Source: Amphiura filiformis (Eukaryota > Echinodermata > Ophiuroidea > Amphilepidida > Amphiuridae). From it: a DNA stretch of 64,000 nucleotides. Position numbers and translations under genes: made by a program. This document shows, in pieces, positions 14,701 through 24,650 of the stretch (position 1 is its first letter; the number at the start of each line of letters is the position of its first letter). The stretch spans positions 1,953,501-2,017,500 of the forward strand of contig NC_092636.1 in the NCBI RefSeq assembly GCF_039555335.1, written 5' to 3'. The notes beneath the pieces are model-generated. The model made no database searches, was not told the DNA's origin, and was given only the letters and a program-made list of their open reading frames with translations.

Positions 14701-16456
14701 AGATGGAGAAGATACATTCCTTATTCCTCAACAACATTGAGAAACTAGAGAAACAGCAAGGTACGATACAGCTCTTTTTTTATCCAATTTATTCCATCTA
14801 TTCACTTTATGAGGGGGACAAATTAATCTCCCATGTCAGCAGGGATGTCAACGTAATAACCTAGATCTTGTCGTCATCCCTTAGAATTTTCTATGTATTC
14901 CCTTTATAACATGAGGGAGCTTCAGGGGCGCCCTGAATGATCCAAGCTACACTTATACAGTTTGCATCTGTCAGGATCTGTTTCATTAGTTCCTCTTCAG
15001 CGCTGCTACTATTGCCAATCGTAGTCGGTGATTTTGTTTGAGATCCTGTGCATGCAAAAGTTCTGTCGTGCATTCCAACTGTATGAAAGGTAAGTATCGT
15101 TTGCTTGGGAATCATCCAGATCTTTGTCATGATGTCTTTACCCGTGGCCAAGTCAGTAGATCTTCTGTGAAGGGAATGCCGATTTCTTTACAGTAAGCTT
15201 CCAGCATTTCTTTGGGATTCACCAAAACGTTCCCCACTAACTATTGGTGGTACGTTTTTAGTACCCCACAAGAATGGTGTGATAAGAAATATACCCCAGA
15301 AAGAACCACTGACCTATTTTATACACACATAATGCTGGACCCCACGAATCCTGGTGTAAGGGGGTAAAAAAAGCTAACCTGTGTTTGTTCAAAATGCTTC
15401 ACTGCATACAGAAGTTGATTTATTTTGATGGTAGTTGTATGGGATGATCCTTTGGTTAGGGGTAATGGGGAGGGGGGCACCAAAGGTAAAGATCTGGTCA
15501 TTTTTCCCTCATGTTGTGATGGTATACAATGGGATTTGAAAGGCAATGGCCCTTGGGTACAGTGGCATGTCAGCAGATGTGAGCATATATGTCATCTAGC
15601 GGTGATTTGAAGTAATTTCACCATGTACAGAATTTTGTCTAAACTTTGCCTTAATCTGATCACTTAATTCGGCGGAGACATATTTGACGCACCACATAAT
15701 TGACTAACATACTTGTGTGTTTCCTTTTAGATGCTTGTGCTGGTCTGTCCGTTTACCAAGGGAACCACTCCCACAACCACCAATAGCCATTGATGATGTG
15801 AAGGCTTGTTTTGGGACAGTGAATAACCTCCTGGGTCAAATCATATCACTTGAGCAAGAACACAAGAAATATTTGAAACTCAAACAAAGACGGACAGAGT
15901 ATGGCAGCAAGTAAGTGACATTCATTTTTTGAAAAATTTACAACATGACATGACGTATAATTTGGTTCACCTCAAGTTTGGTAGTGACATCAAGTGTGTT
16001 GACAAACCGCCCATATACACGTGCATGTTACTCAGCGTGTTTTACTTTACGTGTGCGATTTGAAACTGCGGCAAGCGAAATACTCACATACGTCACTACC
16101 GAACTTGAGGTGATCCAAATTATAGAGATTTTGTTGAAAATCTTTCAAGAGAAGCATTTACACTACATGTATAGTCCATTTGGTTTCTCAAAAGAGGGAT
16201 GTCAGTACTTTGTCTCACTTTGTTGTAGTTACTTGGCATGTATACAGATGTACCGCCTTTGCTTGCGCATGTAAATATGCCAGTTCTTATAGTCGATGTG
16301 CATGATTTAATACTATGTGCACACCCTGACGCCACTCTCTCAAGGAAGCCAAATGGACTACAGCTTGTTGCTGGTTTATTGATAAATTGCAATTTTTTTC
16401 TTCTAAATTTCAGGCAAGCACCAATTGGACAAGAAGTGTACAACTCTTACCATTGA
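5641..16456 (+). CDS. RASA3: RASA3/RASA2-like Ras GTPase-activating protein, C-terminal exons (gene partial, 5' end outside window)
   Basis: Seven exons (5641-5723, 8047-8117, 10029-10118, 11452-11499, 14657-14760, 15731-15910, 16414-16456) spell the C-terminal third of a GAP1-family protein. In order they give the second half of a PH domain ([37 protein letters not shown]), a BTK-type zinc motif (YHP-x8-HWICC-x9-C, all His/Cys ligands present) and the tail ([29 protein letters not shown]). This order and wording match vertebrate RASA3 as I remember it. RASA2 is the close alternative. Family members switch off Ras (and Rap) at the plasma membrane; the PH-BTK unit binds phosphoinositides or inositol phosphates. 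The catalytic GAP domain and C2 domains should lie upstream of the window. Introns are GT-AG and phases agree except in the sixth exon, which has a frame break. The stop is TGA at 16454-16456. Confidence 0.9.
5879..6024. mobile_element. MITE family A, 5'-truncated copy
   Basis: Starts at the inner motif gacatgacc and runs to gatttcaaatggaatagcc. The left end is missing. It lies about 155 bases downstream of RASA-like exon A. Confidence 0.7.
6025..7740. other. Non-coding intronic stretch
   Basis: AT-rich sequence with a poly-A tract near 7128. No exon or defined repeat was recognised. Confidence 0.4.
7744..7921. mobile_element. MITE family A copy
   Basis: Left end (catcccagttacaatccata) and right end (gatttcaaatggaatagccc) are present, with inner ccctatggaagacatgaac. 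It lies in the intron just upstream of RASA-like exon B. Confidence 0.75.
8047..8117 (+). CDS. RASA3: RASA-like exon B: PH-domain C-terminal part
   Basis: The acceptor is ttttcag|ATG and the donor GAATG|gtaaga. It enters in phase 0 and leaves with two bases (TG) of a Trp codon. It encodes [20 protein letters not shown] plus EKEW, nearly identical to the vertebrate RASA3 segment before the conserved Trp-Ile-Asp of the PH terminal helix. The ATG here is internal methionine, not a start. Confidence 0.9.
8242..8310. mobile_element. Possible SINE/LINE 3' tail fragment
   Basis: A short tetranucleotide run (atcaatcaatc) followed by ccttatgtagcgcctaaaac and aaggcactgg. This resembles the shared tail of several animal SINEs and LINEs. 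It is assigned from memory only. Confidence 0.3.
8909..9145. mobile_element. Palindromic MITE (ccatttcactaaactt type)
   Basis: Begins ctggggtccatttcactaaa and ends with its near-complement tttagtgaaatagacccctgg. The inside repeats ttcgtaa and ttacgaa in both orientations. A shorter related piece is at 38581-38665. Confidence 0.75.
9745..9850 (-). mobile_element. tRNA-derived SINE candidate
   Basis: On the minus strand there is a B-box (ggttcgaatcc) preceded by a plausible A-box region (tgtggtggtgaactcaacg). This is the internal promoter layout of a tRNA. I could not fold a full cloverleaf, so a SINE head is more likely than a working tRNA gene. Confidence 0.45.
10029..10118 (+). CDS. RASA3: RASA-like exon C: end of PH domain and start of BTK zinc motif
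   Basis: The acceptor is tttccag|G and the donor GATATG|gtaaga. It completes the Trp codon and encodes [20 protein letters not shown], then AAFKNGHWI. The His of YHP is the first zinc ligand of the BTK motif. The first Cys codon is split across the next intron (TG|C). Confidence 0.9.
10119..11451. other. RASA-like intron, no other feature seen
   Basis: A GT-AG intron between exons C and D. Short open frames on both strands show no recognisable similarity. Confidence 0.5.
11452..11499 (+). CDS. RASA3: RASA-like exon D: BTK zinc motif cysteines
   Basis: A 48-base exon between ttaactttcag and the donor gtcagt. It encodes [17 protein letters not shown], giving the paired Cys and, nine residues later, the last Cys ligand. 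The donor gtcagt is weaker than the other donors in this gene. Flanking exon phases (TG|C and GG|G) match. Confidence 0.85.
11946..12288. mobile_element. TIR element with TACCGTATTTC ends
   Basis: Starts taccgtatttcagtcaaata and ends with near-complement tatttgacgaaatacggta. Just inside are ggggcgtttatt and its relatives on both arms. It belongs with the element at 40147-40587 (same inner motif, same TACCGTA tip). Confidence 0.7.
12289..13480. other. Non-coding intronic stretch
   Basis: Nothing recognised apart from short AT-rich tracts. Confidence 0.4.
13481..13543. mobile_element. MITE family A fragment (left part)
   Basis: gggttattccagtcaaaatc followed by tatggaaggcatgacc; truncated after about 60 bases. 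Confidence 0.55.
13775..13908. mobile_element. MITE family A, left end damaged
   Basis: Centre and right half present (cacacagggagtg, ggtatggatttcaactggaa), left end replaced by unrelated sequence. Confidence 0.65.
13909..14656. other. Non-coding intronic stretch
   Basis: No exon or defined repeat was seen before RASA-like exon E. A weak inverted pair (cagacggatgtaac-type motifs near 14229 and 14545) was not convincing. Confidence 0.35.
14657..14760 (+). CDS. RASA3: RASA-like exon E: post-BTK helix
   Basis: The acceptor is ctgtttag|g and the donor caag|gtacga. It encodes [20 protein letters not shown] followed by [14 protein letters not shown], aligning with the TGGLP...LDIDGDRE...SLF segment of vertebrate RASA3. 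The charged, heptad-like stretch is probably helical. It leaves one base (G) of the next codon. Confidence 0.88.
14761..15730. other. RASA-like intron, no other feature seen
   Basis: A GT-AG intron between exons E and F, containing short open frames without similarity. Confidence 0.45.
15731..15910 (+). CDS. RASA3: RASA-like exon F, with apparent frame break
   Basis: The acceptor is ccttttag|AT and the donor AGCAA|gtaagt. The frame entering from the previous exon reads [11 protein letters not shown], which matches the family, then hits TAG at 15784-15786. Another frame reads [18 protein letters not shown] and [20 protein letters not shown], which also matches the family and joins correctly to the last exon. 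The exon is 180 bases but both phases require a length of 1 modulo 3, so one base is missing (or two are extra), at about 15763-15783. An assembly or read error, an allelic frameshift or a real lesion are all possible. No alternative splice site seen restores the frame. Confidence 0.82.
15957..16123. mobile_element. Small TIR element (ataatttgg type)
   Basis: Arms of about 33 bases: ataatttggttcacctcaag at the left and its near-complement cttgaggtgatccaaattat at the right, with gtagtgac/gtcactac just inside. It lies in the last RASA-like intron. Confidence 0.75.
16168..16362. mobile_element. Degraded fold-back element
   Basis: tagtccatttggtttctc at the left pairs with aaggaagccaaatggacta at the right. 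The inner arms (gatgtcag / ctgacgcc) also pair loosely. It ends about 50 bases before the last RASA-like exon. Confidence 0.5.
16414..16456 (+). CDS. RASA3: RASA-like terminal exon G
   Basis: After acceptor atttcag|G it encodes [14 protein letters not shown] and a TGA stop. The xxPIGxxxxxxY pattern aligns with the EHPIGDKSFQNY region near the vertebrate RASA3 C-terminus. The tail here is shorter, ending at Tyr-His where the vertebrate protein continues with a Ser/Thr-rich end. Confidence 0.8.
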
Positions 16457-17213
16457 CTAACATAGAGAATGCAAAAAGGTTTCTACGGCAACAGTTCCTA
16501 TGGCAACAGTACTTATATGATGGACATGCCTTGAAGCACAGAAGTGAGAAGTGATGCATGCATACACTCTGGCAACTGTGTGAGATTTGAAATATGCAAG
16601 ATATGAAATATTGTTATAAGAGTTATGACTATTATTAGTAAAGACAGTTTCAAAACAAGCTTCTTGCACCATGTCATGTTGCGAGTCTCCTTATATGAGA
16701 TTTCTGTTCCTTATTTGGAAATTTCTTCCTAGCAAACTTACCCTATGTCATTGAGTATGCATGTAATACTCAAAACTACAGATGATATTGTGAATGAATA
16801 CTTGACCCTGCTGATGAGGTCATTCCACATTGTGCATTTAAGGATGTATTTTATTATGCAGTTTACCTGTAACCCTGTCTTTTCATCATGCATTATTGAA
16901 GCAGGTTATCATTACTGTAAGAGTGGTAATTTTTGTGCTTATCATTTTTGCACTTTGCTGATTTTGAACTACTTTGCTTGGTCTTAAATTCATGATTTTG
17001 AGTTTTTATGCATAGACCTCTGCATACAAGAATATATGTGCATATTGTTAGTTTCGCAGTAGCTGTGTTGATCGGGAAAAGCGCTAAAATTAATGTTTTG
17101 CGAAAATGTCCACTTTTAGCAGTAATTTATTAAATTGTCAGACCATGTGAATTGTCAGTTGCTCATGTTCTGTTAGGATAGCATAAAAATGTTTATACAA
17201 CTAAGCAAAGTGA

Positions 17214-17476
17214 ACATATGTGACACGATCAAGGAAAATGAGTCGGATGTCGCTAATATTGATTTTGAGATATTGGCAAAGAAAGTGTTCAAATTCTTTT
17301 GTTTTATATTGTTTTCAGCGATTGATAAATTGATATAACTTTGCAAAGAAAAGCTGTATCAACATGGGGTTTTCAGTTTCTGAAAGCTCTATATGTCCTC
17401 TTTAGAAACAAATGTAAAACTCATTTTCGACCAGGGTCGACATGCGACTCATTCCCCTTGATCATGTCACATATGT
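17214..17476. mobile_element. TIR element (acatatgtgacacgatcaagg type)
   Basis: Left acatatgtgacacgatcaag and right cttgatcatgtcacatatgt are near-complements, followed inward by aatgagtcg / cgactcatt. Clear fold-back ends of about 35 bases. Confidence 0.8.
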
Positions 17477-17539
17477 GCATTGCTGGATTGTGTGTCATGA
17501 AAACGTGGCATGTATGATGTGTCCATATCATGTGATGGT

Positions 17540-17640
17540 CAAAATTTTATCACTCTGTGAAAAATGTATTGTTACATTGCACGAGCCAGAACGGCAAGCA
17601 GAATAGAACAATACATCTTTTACGGAGTGATTATATTTTG
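17540..17640. mobile_element. Small fold-back element
   Basis: caaaattttatcactctgtg pairs with cggagtgattatattttg, and the inner aatgtattgtt pairs with aacaatacat. Confidence 0.6.
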
Positions 17641-19810
17641 CCCATTCTACAAATATAAGACAGTTAATATTTGTTTTATATCACTCATACATACATTTGT
17701 GTAAATTCAATAACATTTCAAGAATAGGCACTATTTCATATTTTACTGCCCTGGATTAATTCATTTTACCAGATTTGCCCGGGAACTTGGCGGGCAAGTC
17801 CATGAGGTAACACACAAGCAAATTTAACTGAGGAGCCGTCTCTTTCCTACACATACACAACATGCATTCTGTGTCTTACCAAGGCACGGATGCTTGTTAT
17901 GTATTGTGTGACATATATATATGTGTCATTGGGATGGTAAAAACGATCAAACAGTGGTGATTGATGGTAAAAATATGAAATGGTAATCAAACAACGAACG
18001 AGTTTATATACGAGTTATATAATATAGGATTTGTTGATAGTGGTTGCTGATTTTTATAACGTTGGTAAGCTGCAAGGGATTACCCGTACACACTGAACAT
18101 GCATGCATCTGACCTCCTATGTTAGGTGAATAACAGCCTGAGTATATTAAGCAGGGCCCTCTTGAATATTGCATGATGGGAAGGCTTGCTATATTTTGTT
18201 TTCACCACAATCTACCTGTTATATAGTGTTTTCTCTTCCAAATTACTCATGTCCATTCCAATTTCTTAGATGTAAATATCTAGTATTATATCAATATGCA
18301 TGCTGTCAAAGTATGTCTTTTTTGTTTACAAAAAGCTTGAAATTATGCAAGTGCTGCAAAAACCTACATGTACTATGTGAGACTTGAAATTGAATAGAAT
18401 CTCATAATGTGTTCAGTGGGTGCCAGGTACATGTTCAAGATGTTGCAGCTTGAAAATTATGTACACTGAACAAAATTGCGGCATATTTGCAGTAAAACAT
18501 TTGATGTCCCTAGTGGCAGAAGATCTAAAGTGTCAAAAAAATAGTTCTAACATAGAATGGTTCCAGTTTTTAAATACTTCAGGAGCTTACAATCAAACTA
18601 ACCTGTAACACATTATGTAAAAGTATTATAAAGACCAAAAAAATTCACACAAATATTCAAACAAATTGAGGACAGTTTTTGGAAACAGGACACCTTAAAA
18701 AATTAATCAAAACTTTTGAAGAACTAAATGTTTTCACTTGAATAATATATTCTTCCACTGCACTCTTCATATCTTCCTTGGCATAAAATTATTTTTGCAA
18801 ACTAGTTGGATTTTACCAACTTTGCCTTTAGAGTGTCAGATCCATCGTCCATGCCATTTGAACTCACTTTGGATGAAAGGTTGTTGGATCTGGAATGGGT
18901 AAAACTGATGAATTTGGTTGGAATTGCACAATTTTCCTCAAGGGGTGTGTGTTCTACAAATGGAATAGCCCATTAAATGCAGTGGAGATATTTTACACTT
19001 CAAGTTAAAAGCTAATTACAAATATTTAATGGCCAAATTTTATACCGTTATGAAAGCTAATTGCGATATATTTATTGTTTCGTGAAATATGAACATTATT
19101 TAAAATGCGCTACAGAATCACAAGTCTACAGCAGTTAAATGTTTTATTCAGCTTTTCAATTAAAATAATTTTTGTGAGCAGAGGCCACAATAATGCAGCT
19201 TTCAAAATATTTGTAGTAATAAGGCAAAAAATGTTGGGCTATATATGAGTAAGTGTCCAACATTACCACTCCACTATCACACACAATTCCAACCCCTACC
19301 TCACCACCACTCTTTCCTAAAGACATATTATCAAAATATTTCGGTTATCTCAAATATATCTGTATTTATCTCATATTTACTGCTTTTAAGTTGCCAAAAT
19401 CCATGTCAATTCCAAAACAGAAATTTGTGACTTCCATGAAGTTACTGAATAAATTATAAAAACAAGTAAAATAGGTTTTAAAAACCACACCATGTATTTT
19501 ATTATTATATCTGCACCTACTTAATATTTATTATCAATTGCTTCCATAACCTGAAATGCAAAAATAATTATAATGCTTGTAATAATTGATTGTTGTTGTG
19601 CAGTTCTCACTGGCAGACTATTCAGAAAGAAGTTTCTTTTTGACATTTTTGAAGAAACAAAATGTCTTTTGGTCAGAGTTGAACAGAATAACAAAGAGAA
19701 AATGTTGAACTATTTTGCCAAAATGTGCTTGAATGTGAGATAAAAAAGAAGATGACCAAACTTTATTTTGGTACGGGTGATGGGATCTAGAAAATTGACG
19801 TATCAACTGT
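17641..19810. other. Intergenic stretch, mostly featureless
   Basis: AT-rich with short open frames. A remnant of the right end of MITE family A is visible at 18937-18973 (ggggtgtgtg, aatggaatagccca). Confidence 0.4.
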
Positions 19811-20209
19811 GGGTTATTAAAGTTGAAATCCATACACCCCCTATGGAAGACGTAGCCTTAATTTGCCACACAGGGGGTGTGAATTTCAAATGGGATTATC
19901 TGAATTGGTGACTCTATTTGAAATCTACACCCCCTGTGTGGGAGATTAAGGTCATGTCTTCCATAGGGGGTTCCAGGGATTGTCCTTTGGAATTTGCAGG
20001 AGAGCATTAAATAGCTCTTCTGGAGCCTTCCAAGGAGAGCTGTTTAGAGCATTTACAATAGAATATAAGGAGAGAATGGCCAACTAAGGAGAGCTGAAAA
20101 CCACTCTCCTATATCAGATTTAAGGAGATCAGTAGAGAGTGATTGCTTTCGCTCTCCTCGAAAGGCAGTCTCTGGAGTTCATAGCCTGGATTTCAACTGG
20201 TATAACCCA
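19811..20209. mobile_element. MITE family A interrupted by a second element
   Basis: The left end (gggttattaaagttgaaatc), centre and right tip (gatttcaactggtataaccc) are intact. The right arm is split by about 216 foreign bases at 19972-20187. Confidence 0.8.
19972..20187. mobile_element. Nested element inserted in MITE family A
   Basis: Ends tccagggatt ... atagcctgga give about 10 bases of inverted repeat. Inside, ggagagc occurs near both ends in opposite orientation, and the unit is rich in ggagag/ctctcc. Confidence 0.65.
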
Positions 20210-20754
20210 CTGTGTCTGTCTTGACAGTGACTTTTATGCAGCCCATACATTGTACATAGTTGAATATTTGTGAACATGCCTGTCAATTGCCAGTTTTATT
20301 TCTTTATCCCAATCATCTGTATAATAATGATGATTTCATTGTAGTATTTGTAGTATTTTATCAATGTTTTGTTCCGTTTTGAATTTATGTAGTTTATGAA
20401 GCTGTGTGTCATAACATTTGCAATTAGAATGATCAGTTTGTGTGTTTTGATGCGTAATTATGTTTGTTTGTAATAGTATAACAGTTTATACTTATAGATG
20501 ATTTTTTAAATAAATTTGTATATTTTAAATTTAATTTGAATCAAAACCAAATATATTTTAAATTTAATTTGAATCAAAACAATTTATAGTATTTGTATTT
20601 CTGTGATTTGATTTTGCGCTATTTTGTACTCAGTTATACAGGTATGCAGGTCAAATCCCCAAACATGATTGATTGTCAGGACTTTATATCATAACACGTT
20701 GTACTCACTGTTGTAAGAGGCAAGGTAAAATGCAACATGTGAAATTGTCTATAC

Positions 20755-21052
20755 GCTGGCGAAGTTACGTAATAAATCGGATTAACTACCATAGCAAGAG
20801 GGGAAAACAATTTTGAATATATTGCGCGGCACTACAAGCAGGTTGAACTAATCACCTGTGTATGTCTGCAATCTTAGATTGAATACAATACCGGTCTTTT
20901 CAAAGATACTAATCTTACAGGTGCGAGTGATCAGCAGGATGTGGTTCAATGCAGGGTACGGCGTGAACGACCCAGTGCAGCGCGGTATATTCAGAAATTG
21001 TTTTCACCTATTGCTATGGTAGTTAATCCGATTATTACGTAACTTCGCCAGC
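20755..21052. mobile_element. TIR element family B, copy 2
   Basis: Arms are gctggcgaagttacgtaata and tattacgtaacttcgccagc, continuing into ggattaactaccatagcaa. The body matches copy 1 (409-760), including cactacaagcaggttg and aataccggtctttt. Confidence 0.85.
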
Positions 21053-21053
21053 T

Positions 21054-21255
21054 TATAGTGTGTCTCATCATCTCAAGTTGAGAGTGACGCCGTGTTTGGA
21101 TGTTTTTAATCGCATGTGTTAACCTAACCCCGCAGGGCATATACACATGTATAGATGTGCTGATTCAACATACGCCGGTGACATAACCGTGTAGATGCAC
21201 ATCCACTGTGACATCCAACATGCAGATACTCTCAACTTAAGATGAGACACAGTAT
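21054..21255. mobile_element. TIR element (gtgtctcatc type), adjacent to family B copy 2
   Basis: Left tatagtgtgtctcatc...caagttgagagt pairs with right actctcaacttaagatgagac. It starts two bases after the preceding element ends. Confidence 0.75.
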
Positions 21256-22432
21256 AATTATAGTCTATCATGTATCAAAATAGCATGTTTCCTCAATCCT
21301 TACGGGGGAAATATAAAGGCACCGTCTTTGAAGGCATATACATTGTACATGACCAATATATTCTCATGGAGCTCCCCGAAAGAATTACTGTACGCATGAT
21401 ATGTAATGGATAAGTATGGTGTAGAGATGCCACTTAATATCACTCAAAAAATCTGAAAGCTTTGAAAAAAGCACAATTTGGGGTACTTTGTATATGACGA
21501 TTGAGAAGTTATGCAACATGATGATGCCAAATCACACAGCAAGATACCCTTGTAAGTGCCTCAATGTGTAAAATAATTTTGTCTGAGATGCCTTCACTTT
21601 TGTAGTTGCTTTGCTCTATGATATGTAGCTTTGCTAACAGATTCACTCTCCTTGTCTTGGTTTGGTCAAAACAGCTCATCTGATGCTTTACTTGAGAACT
21701 GGAAGAGTTGTTATTTCCCTCCCTTATTTTGGAGGCACCATTAGCTCAAGACGTTAGACTCTTGTTGCGTGTGCTTGCTTGTGTTCCCGGAACCACCGCT
21801 AGGTGGCAGCACACGACTAAAGCTTTGAAGGAACACCTGAATTGCTTTCATATGCTCAGACCTGGTAATGCTCAGCGATGCCCGAGATATCTATGATGTA
21901 GCCACAATTTTGACATTGTAGTGCATGGAATGCCTTAGGATGGTTTCAAAAGGGTTGGAAACACTGATAAATATACGAAACAGCATAGATCTGGGCCAAA
22001 AAGTGCATTTAATCAACAGCTCTACTAGACCTGTGACGTCTGCGCGACATCACGGGTCTAGCCGGGTATAGCCCCCTTCATCTGGCCAGACGCCACCAAC
22101 GGCATCTATCTCTAGATCCGAAAAACTCTGGATGGTACATGTATGAGTATGAGCATCTGCAACGTCTATTTCTGTTCTTGTGGAAAAATTGAATTTCCCC
22201 TGGGCAAGGAACTTGCTGCTAATGGTCTCAATTTACCCGTATGAACCTCGGGAAGTGGATCCTGACTGTGATGGTTATTATATATGTAGGCTGACTAGGG
22301 TTCTCCCTGAATTATGCTGAATGGTTTATAAGGTGTGTCTTGTGCCATGATAGTGGTCAGTGACTTTGTAATTGCACTATATAAATATGTGGCACCATCT
22401 GGAGGAAGACAAATTGGAGACAATCTGTACAT
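21256..22432. other. Intergenic stretch with a CTCF-like motif
   Basis: No exon was recognised. An open frame at 21708-21896 looks protein-like in part, but I find no family and no splice support. Confidence 0.35.
21796..21809 (+). promoter_or_regulatory. CTCF-like core motif
   Basis: ccgctaggtggcag fits the bilaterian CTCF core CCRCYAGRKGGCRS at every position. One 14-base match in 64 kb can occur by chance, so function is inference. Confidence 0.35.
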
Positions 22433-22621
22433 GGGCTATTCCAATTGAAAACTATACACTCCTTATGGAAGACATGACCTCAATCTCACATACAGGGGGT
22501 GTGAATTTTAAATGGGGGTTATACCCTTTCAGGGAACCTCATTTGAAATTCACACTCCATGTTTGGAAGATTAATGTCATGTCTTCCATAGGGGGTGTAT
22601 GGTTTTCAATTGGAATACCCC
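22433..22621. mobile_element. MITE family A, near full-length
   Basis: gggctattccaattgaaaac to gttttcaattggaatacccc. The two tips are well matched complements. Length about 189 bases. Confidence 0.85.
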
Positions 22622-23946
22622 AATGTTGTGTTTTTCATACTTCAGTAGTGCAGATTGGGCACATATTTAACATTTCAGATTGTCGAGAACCTTGGCTATA
22701 AAACAAGTCATTAGCTACTTGCAATGTAAGGTTGTTACCCAAGCCTTATTGCAAGTTGTTTGCAACTTGATCATAATTTGGTTTTAGATTTGTTTCCAAT
22801 TTTTGTGAAACTTGGATCATAGCAGTTAATATAGACCCATTATTACAACTGAAAGTTGTATTTGAAACAAGACCTTTTGTGATTTCAGAATCAGTAAGTT
22901 TCAGGATCACATCGAAATGCTTCAGTATCCTTCAAGAGGTACTTGTAATGTGCCTAGTGCGATATATGTGTGTATGCAATCACAAAATAGGGCACTACCT
23001 TCATGCTAGCCTCCAGGGAGTTACAACTAGTTGGCCTAGTATCAAGACTGGGATTATACAGATTGCAGAACAAAGCTGTCTAATCCCTGATTGAAGTCTT
23101 GACAATAGGCTAATTTGGGGTAGGGCCTCATGAAGGGTACACCCAAAGTGGATATCCCTCTCTTATGCATTTTCACAGAAGTAATCATTGCATCAAAGCA
23201 GTTGCTAATAACATAGTATTTTGGATGTTTTGCACACTGCGGGGAAGTAGTTTATCTACCAGAAGTTGTTAGCATGTCCTGCGTCAAAATGCTACAAATC
23301 AGTGTTGTTAGCAATGACTGACATGCCAATTGTGTTGACCAAGCAATGTGATTTGTAGGTCTGGAAGTAAGCCAACATTTTGTGAGGTCAATAGGGCCTA
23401 TAGGTTTAAATTTCTAAGGGCCCGAACAATTTCTGGACACCAGAAAACAAATGTAAAGTTGGAAGTCAATCTGCTAAAGGGTGCAAATGATAAAATACAA
23501 CAAAATATTTTCCGCCATGCATGAACAAGTTGGGAGAAAATGTGCAGGGCATTTGGGCCAGCAGAATGTCAACTTTGTGGGCTCTGGCCAAGTTTTGCGG
23601 ACACCTTGGCCCGCCTTATTTTGAGGTCTAGAGATTTGTCTCTTAATAGTTGTGACTGCTAGCATGGTACAGGCATAATGGTGTATTTGTGTCTTTATTT
23701 TGATTTGCTGAAATTGCTTAACCTGGTGCTGCATTGTAGTCCACCAAAGCTGCCTTAAACAATTTGATTGTACATTGTATTATAGCTATATATATATGAT
23801 AACAAATGACTATATCAAGCTTGTAGGATAGAAGCAAAGAAAGTTCCCACAAATTTTAAACAAGTATTATTTTTATTACAGTACTGTCGTACATGTTGTA
23901 TTATTTGTTGTTAAGAAGATGTTGTACATGAGAAAGTGTACTTAAT
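22622..23946. other. Intergenic stretch, nothing recognised
   Basis: Short open frames only. A short alternating tatata tract lies near 23790. Confidence 0.4.
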
Positions 23947-24131
23947 GGGATATTCCTGTTGTAATCCATACACCTCATGTGGAAGACATGACATTCATCT
24001 TCCACACAGGGAGTGTGAATTTAAATTAGGATACCTGAATGGGTGACTCCATTTGAAATCTACATCCCCTATGTGGGAGGTTTAGTTTAGTGTTTTCCAT
24101 GGGGGTGTAAGGATTTTAACTGGAAAAGACC
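23947..24131. mobile_element. MITE family A copy, diverged
   Basis: gggatattcctgttgtaatc to gattttaactggaaaagacc with recognisable centre. Confidence 0.75.
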
Positions 24132-24406
24132 AATATGGAAATTGTCCAATTGGCTGTTTTGTAAGATAGAATTTGTCGTAGGTTTATTTAACGAAGGCTC
24201 AAAGATGGGCCTTGCTTGGTAACCTATCTATTTTTCAAAATGATCTTTTCTGAACAGAATGTGTTCAGATTTATGAGTTTATAGGGTTATTATGTGTAGG
24301 AAATTGTGTATTGAAGTAAATCACAGTCAGGCTTACTGGGATATCTGTCTTTACCTTGTTACAGTCAGTAAGTTGGATTGACAACCAGCTGGCTTATTGA
24401 ATGGAT

Positions 24407-24650
24407 GGCGATATGTGACCTGCTCCCACAAAATGAGCATAAAGTTGCAAGTTGGGAGTTTTGAGGCGTTCCAACTGTTGCTTGAAGACATGTCCTCTGT
24501 GAATGGGAATAGAATTGAATACAGTGTACAGTATATTATGTCCCCATTCACAAAGACATGCCACTGACTAAACAAAAACAGCAAATCAACAATTGGAAAC
24601 CACCAACATGCAACTTAACACTCATTTTGTGGGAACAGGCCACATATGAT
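24407..24650. mobile_element. Fold-back element with nested inner hairpin
   Basis: Outer arms gcgatatgtgacctgctccc / gggaacaggccacatatgat, continuing acaaaatgag / ctcattttgt. An inner pair (gacatgtcctctgtgaatgg / ccccattcacaaagacatgc) makes a second hairpin. Confidence 0.75.

Larger units (their letters stand above)
16457..18000 (+). other. Probable 3' UTR / downstream flank of the RASA-like gene
   Basis: This follows the TGA at 16456 and has no coding-like exon. No canonical AATAAA was found close behind the stop, so the polyadenylation site cannot be placed. The stretch contains two palindromic elements (17214-17476, 17540-17640). Confidence 0.3.

Noticed and set aside
15731..15760. Alternative acceptor at ccaag (15760) to avoid the RASA frame break
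   Set aside because: It would enter in the wrong phase relative to the upstream exon and would drop the conserved [10 protein letters not shown] segment.
21708..21896. Plus-strand frame with LLLRVLACVPGTTARWQ
   Set aside because: Composition is plausible but there is no known family or donor at its end; kept only as part of the stretch with the CTCF-like motif.
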